From the NCBI GenBank assembly GCA_010405405.1, contig MU004233.1, positions 2,513,882 through 2,577,881 of the forward strand: a stretch of 64,000 nt of DNA, in the 5' to 3' direction. The DNA is from Microthyrium microscopicum. Its lineage: Eukaryota; Ascomycota; Dothideomycetes; Microthyriales; Microthyriaceae. Positions 60,808 through 64,000 of this stretch are shown piece by piece. The notes beneath the pieces were generated by a model that searched no databases, was not told the DNA's origin, and saw nothing but the letters and a program-made list of their open reading frames with translations. The stretch's first letter is position 1. The number at the start of each line of letters is the position of its first letter. Made by a program: the position numbers and the translations under genes.

Positions 60808-62282
60808 TTAGTATCTAGGTCTGCCCTTGTGCGCGCCGGTCCACAGACTAATATCATATGTACCTCCACGAAGCTGATCGTCCCCCTCCTCACTCTCGTC
60901 CATATTAGCTTCTGCTAGATGCGGTTTTCTGTTTTCCGGTCCGATTGACGCAATTACGATGACATACACATACACACATGCCATGAATATGCATATAGCC
61001 ATGGAGTAATTGATTCCCTCAGGATCCAAGGGATATCTGCCTGCAATGGCAGTAACGATGGTTAGCGCCGGCGAAGCACATAAGACGCCGAGATGATACG
61101 ATGTGCCAACAATGAAAGTGCTGTATGCTGGTGGGGACAGCTCCATGAGATACACTGGGATTATGCCAAAAATTCCCTGAACACAAAATTGCTCAAAGAA
61201 TGCTAAAGCGTAAACTCCTGGAAGGGGCGCAAAGGCATATGGGTAGAGTAGCGCTCCACCAATAACGGACAGAAGTATCATACAAAAGCGTCGACCGAAA
61301 ATTTCACTGCAGTAGCCTGAGATCCATGATCCAAGTATGGCTCCAATGAATGCTGTGACCTGGATGGTAGTGATTTTGTGCGAGGGGAGATTGTATTGTG
61401 TGGAGAGCATGATGGGAATAGCATCTGCAGTACCGTGTGTCTACGCACGCTTCTGGTTAGTGCAAAACTGGAAGAATTTATGGAATCATGACATACCAGG
61501 TAGAAAAGACCGGCCATCAACAGAACAAGATACGTAAGTAGCCGCCAGTGTTCGGCCGATCCTCGCAGTGCGTCCGATATGCTGCCTCTCATGTTGCTTC
61601 CTTTGTGTCTGATGGCTCTTCTTTGCTCGTACTTGTCCGTCTCCGGCATCATCCATCTAAAAATGATGAGTAGCACAGGAAAACCGGCACTGAACCAGAA
61701 AATTGTTCGCCATCCATGAGGAGTATGACTGAAAGCCCTCCAAAACGCAGTGGCAAGAAGAAATCCAAAAGGATAGCCACTCTGATATGCACCCGACATC
61801 AGCCCACGGGCTCTTACATCACAATCCTCCAGTGCCGTTGTAACAGCATTTCCGTATAAGCCACCCATTGCGATTCCGAAAAGAGCCCTTACGGCCAGGA
61901 ACTGTTCGTACGTCTGACAGAAACCAGTCGCCAACTGGAAGACAATGAGAAGAACGCAGTTGATGATGAATGGTCGTTTTCTCCCTAACGCATCGGCTAC
62001 GAGGCCAAATATTGCAGCGCCTAGAGGACGCAGCATGAGCACCAAAGTCACGAACAACGTTATCCGCGCTTGGCTCCTTTCAAACTCGACTGAAAGGCTA
62101 GGTAAGGCCGTTATGACGGTATAGAAATCAAATGCATCCCAAGTCCAGGCGGAAAATCCAATCAGAAAGAACTTCCATTGCTGTTTGGTGAGGTTCCTCA
62201 GCAGCTTCCAAGGATTGCTTGCATCGTCGTAAGTGGGCTGGAGGGATCGAAGTTGCAGCCTCACGAAGCTGGGCAAGCCCAT
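60808..62282 (-). CDS. MFS transporter, carboxylate (JEN/SHS)-like
   Basis: Exons 61497-62282 and 60808-61440 give 472 residues with about 12 membrane segments. The front (LTKQQWKFFLIGFSAWTWDAFDFYTV) is the hallmark of fungal JEN1-type lactate/pyruvate carriers. The loop 2-3 motif is GLVADALGRKRP and loop 8-9 has EIFGRRFCM. The signature of true JEN carriers, NxxSHxxQDxxxT, is here LTHGTADAIPIM around the intron: the His is kept but the Gln and Thr are not, so the substrate may differ from lactate. PFGFLLATAFWRAF in segment 5 is also family-like. I start at MGLPSF (62,282), as further upstream sequence (to 62,510) lacks family likeness. Expected in the plasma membrane, taking up organic acids with protons. 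Confidence 0.85.
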
Positions 62283-63130
62283 TTGTAGCCTTGAGATGAG
62301 GTTGCGACACAGTTCTTTGACTTTCAAAGTTCGAGTACTAGTAGTTAGGTACCTAAATGCTAAGGTAGGTATATTTCTCAGTTCAAAAGGGGGGTTCCCA
62401 GAGCTTTTCGATCGAACCTCCACTGTTCCTAAAGATAGGACAGCGACCGATGTTCGCATATGATGGCTTGCAGCAACAATGAGCCAATGAAGCGCCACTT
62501 GCCTTGTCATGAAATCACGCAGAGAACACTCTCAGGCTATGTCAAGCAAGTGCACAATCCTCCAGAGTTGAAATGAATGATCCTTAAGAAGCGCTATCTT
62601 TTCGCCGAGACTGGCTTCAACAGCTTCCGTTACTAAAGAACGCTTCATTTTGGTGAAAAACAAAAGAGTGTAAGAATTCTTCTCACTCGTGGACTTTCTT
62701 ACTTTGGAGTTGAGGGTACATATGATGGATGAGAGAGGGAACGAGATAAAACACCTCAACTAGCTCCAATGAACGATGGTCGTTAGGCTGGCATTACGTA
62801 ACGAAAAACTATCATTGGTTGAGTAAAAGCCTCTAGACTCTTCTTGGATGCGCAGCAGAACAGCAGCTACAGCTGACCTTCCATATCTCTCAACCTGTGA
62901 GGTATGCTGCAGCCAAGCCAGAAATAATGAAGCGAAGAAGAAGAGTTCGGGGTCGTAAAGATACTAGATTCTCCGGCTATTGGACGCGAAGGACTCGAAG
63001 GAGAAGGGGCCAGCCAGAAATTGGCTACCTAAGTAGGTACAGAAACGAGCCCCTTTTCGGAGTTTGGAGAGCAGACGCGAAACGATTTAAGAGATGGTTT
63101 ATTATTGAATAGAGATCAATCTCCTGCAAT
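62283..63130. other. Intergenic, divergent promoters
   Basis: Upstream of both the transporter and the last gene. Arg-rich frame 62897-63112 is taken as noise. TACCTAAG-like short motifs occur near 62,350 and 63,030. Confidence 0.4.
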
Positions 63131-64000
63131 ATGCCATTCAAGCTTTTTTCCGCCTTTCAGGACTTACCTGACATTGTCACGCCTGACATCTTTCTCCAGT
63201 TCGCGTTTCTAGGGCGTCATAATAATTATCTGGTGGGAATCGCGGAACTGCACTCTAACCGTCACCTGTCTAAACCTTCCGATATCTATTGGTAATATAC
63301 CAGAAGTATGGAAGCTGTCTGCTTTACTGACAATCTTGGTTCCATAGCCATGGATTGCCTGAACAATTTTCGAAGACTATTGCCAAAAACTCAAGATACA
63401 ACTTCAATGTGCGCGGCCACGACTTTCTCGCCCATTTCGGTCAATGGAGAGGACATACGAATAGCGGATACCTTGATGCCACAAGCTCCATGATCGAAGA
63501 GATTGCTGAACTGCAAAGCTTCGTAAACGCCAGCAAGTCGAAAGCGAACCCAGGTGGAGAGCCAGCCTTTCTGAGTTTCGGACCTGATCCAGGTAGTTTC
63601 TTTGCTGATAACGGGGAAACAAGGTATCGCTGGTCCAACCTTCCTCACGACTTAGACGATGCAATACAGGATATTGTATGTCGAGAAAGATACGGCAAGA
63701 TACACGACGTAGCGATAAATGGAGCAGGAGGCTGGGTGATTCAACTGAACAAAGGCAAGGAGTATAAATGGGGAGGACCATTAGAGGAGAGGTTTCGTGT
63801 AGCACTCGAAAATGGGGAGCAAAGAAGAGCGACCATCACGGTTAGTAGCACTTTGGAGTTGTTGTGAGAACAACATTCTGATGTGTGGTCTAGCGTTTAT
63901 ATCTCAATCATCAAAACAAAGAAGAATACGTTTTGATTTTCAACGATGGCAAGGCTTATGCCTCTCTTCACGAAGGATTCAAAACAATCTTCAAGAGCTA
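63131..64000 (+). CDS. Conserved fungal protein of unknown function, partial
   Basis: Exons 63131-63291, 63348-63840 and 63894 to past the right edge; the introns are 56 and 53 nt. The first exon reads MPFKLFSAFQDLPDI and is less certain. The second and third hold three short repeats of a GGxxxxF/YxWGG pattern: PAFLSFGPDPGSFFADNGET, HDVAINGAGGWVIQLNKGKE followed by WGGPLEERF, and EYVLIFNDGKAYASLHEGF. These look like the blades of a beta-rich repeat domain found in many fungal proteins without known role. The C-terminal end lies outside the window, so no function is given. Confidence 0.6.

Noticed and set aside
62283-62510. 76-residue N-terminal extension of the MFS transporter
   Set aside because: The family likeness starts at about 62,282; the extra stretch is unlike carrier N-termini and probably is leader.
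62897-63112. Arg-rich 71-codon frame
   Set aside because: Composition from an AGA/CGA-rich stretch, no domain, lies in a divergent promoter region.

Overview
The window looks like nuclear DNA of a filamentous ascomycete (Pezizomycotina; a leotiomycete would fit, but I cannot place it closer). The signs are genes on both strands broken by short introns (about 41-81 nt, one of 212 nt) with GT..AG ends, three HET-domain genes, Zn2Cys6 transcription factors, a molybdenum-cofactor sulfurase of the fungal hxB type, an ATG1 kinase, and C:G to T:A changes in a duplicated segment like those left by RIP. I rebuilt exons by joining frames at splice sites so that conserved motifs read through. None is backed by transcripts here.

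Layout. 0.4-4.1 kb: a secreted M43-type metalloprotease with an odd zinc motif, then a Zn2Cys6 regulator with a DUF3425-like tail. 4.9-9.4 kb: a HET-domain gene and an M18 aspartyl aminopeptidase whose 3' end has been copied in tandem. 11-17.4 kb: the APC/C activator CDH1, a PHO13-type HAD phosphatase, and a second HET gene carrying a WW-like segment. 18-31 kb: an SRPK-like kinase, a long disordered protein, a SAM methyltransferase and ATG1. 33.7-36.9 kb: an FAD oxidoreductase with two frame breaks, tail to tail with an AflR-like Zn2Cys6 regulator. 39-47.4 kb: a ZIP zinc transporter, a decayed HET gene, a small conserved protein, and a mucin-like secreted repeat protein whose repeat array holds an assembly gap. 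47.4-53.8 kb is gene-poor with hairpins, a possible solo LTR and dispersed repeats. 53.8-64 kb: a Ser/Pro-rich protein, hxB, a CSA/ERCC8-like WD40 protein, an MFS carboxylate-type transporter and a gene running off the right edge.

The housekeeping genes (CDH1, ATG1, PHO13, hxB, CSA, APE4) look whole and unlinked in function. The accessory parts are the HET genes, the secreted repeat protein and the repeat-rich stretches. I found no clear secondary-metabolite cluster, CRISPR or tRNA gene. The best candidates for novelty are the WW-like insert in the second HET protein, the N-terminal helical domain of the first, the altered metalloprotease zinc motif, and the repeat protein with its RIP-like 3' copy.
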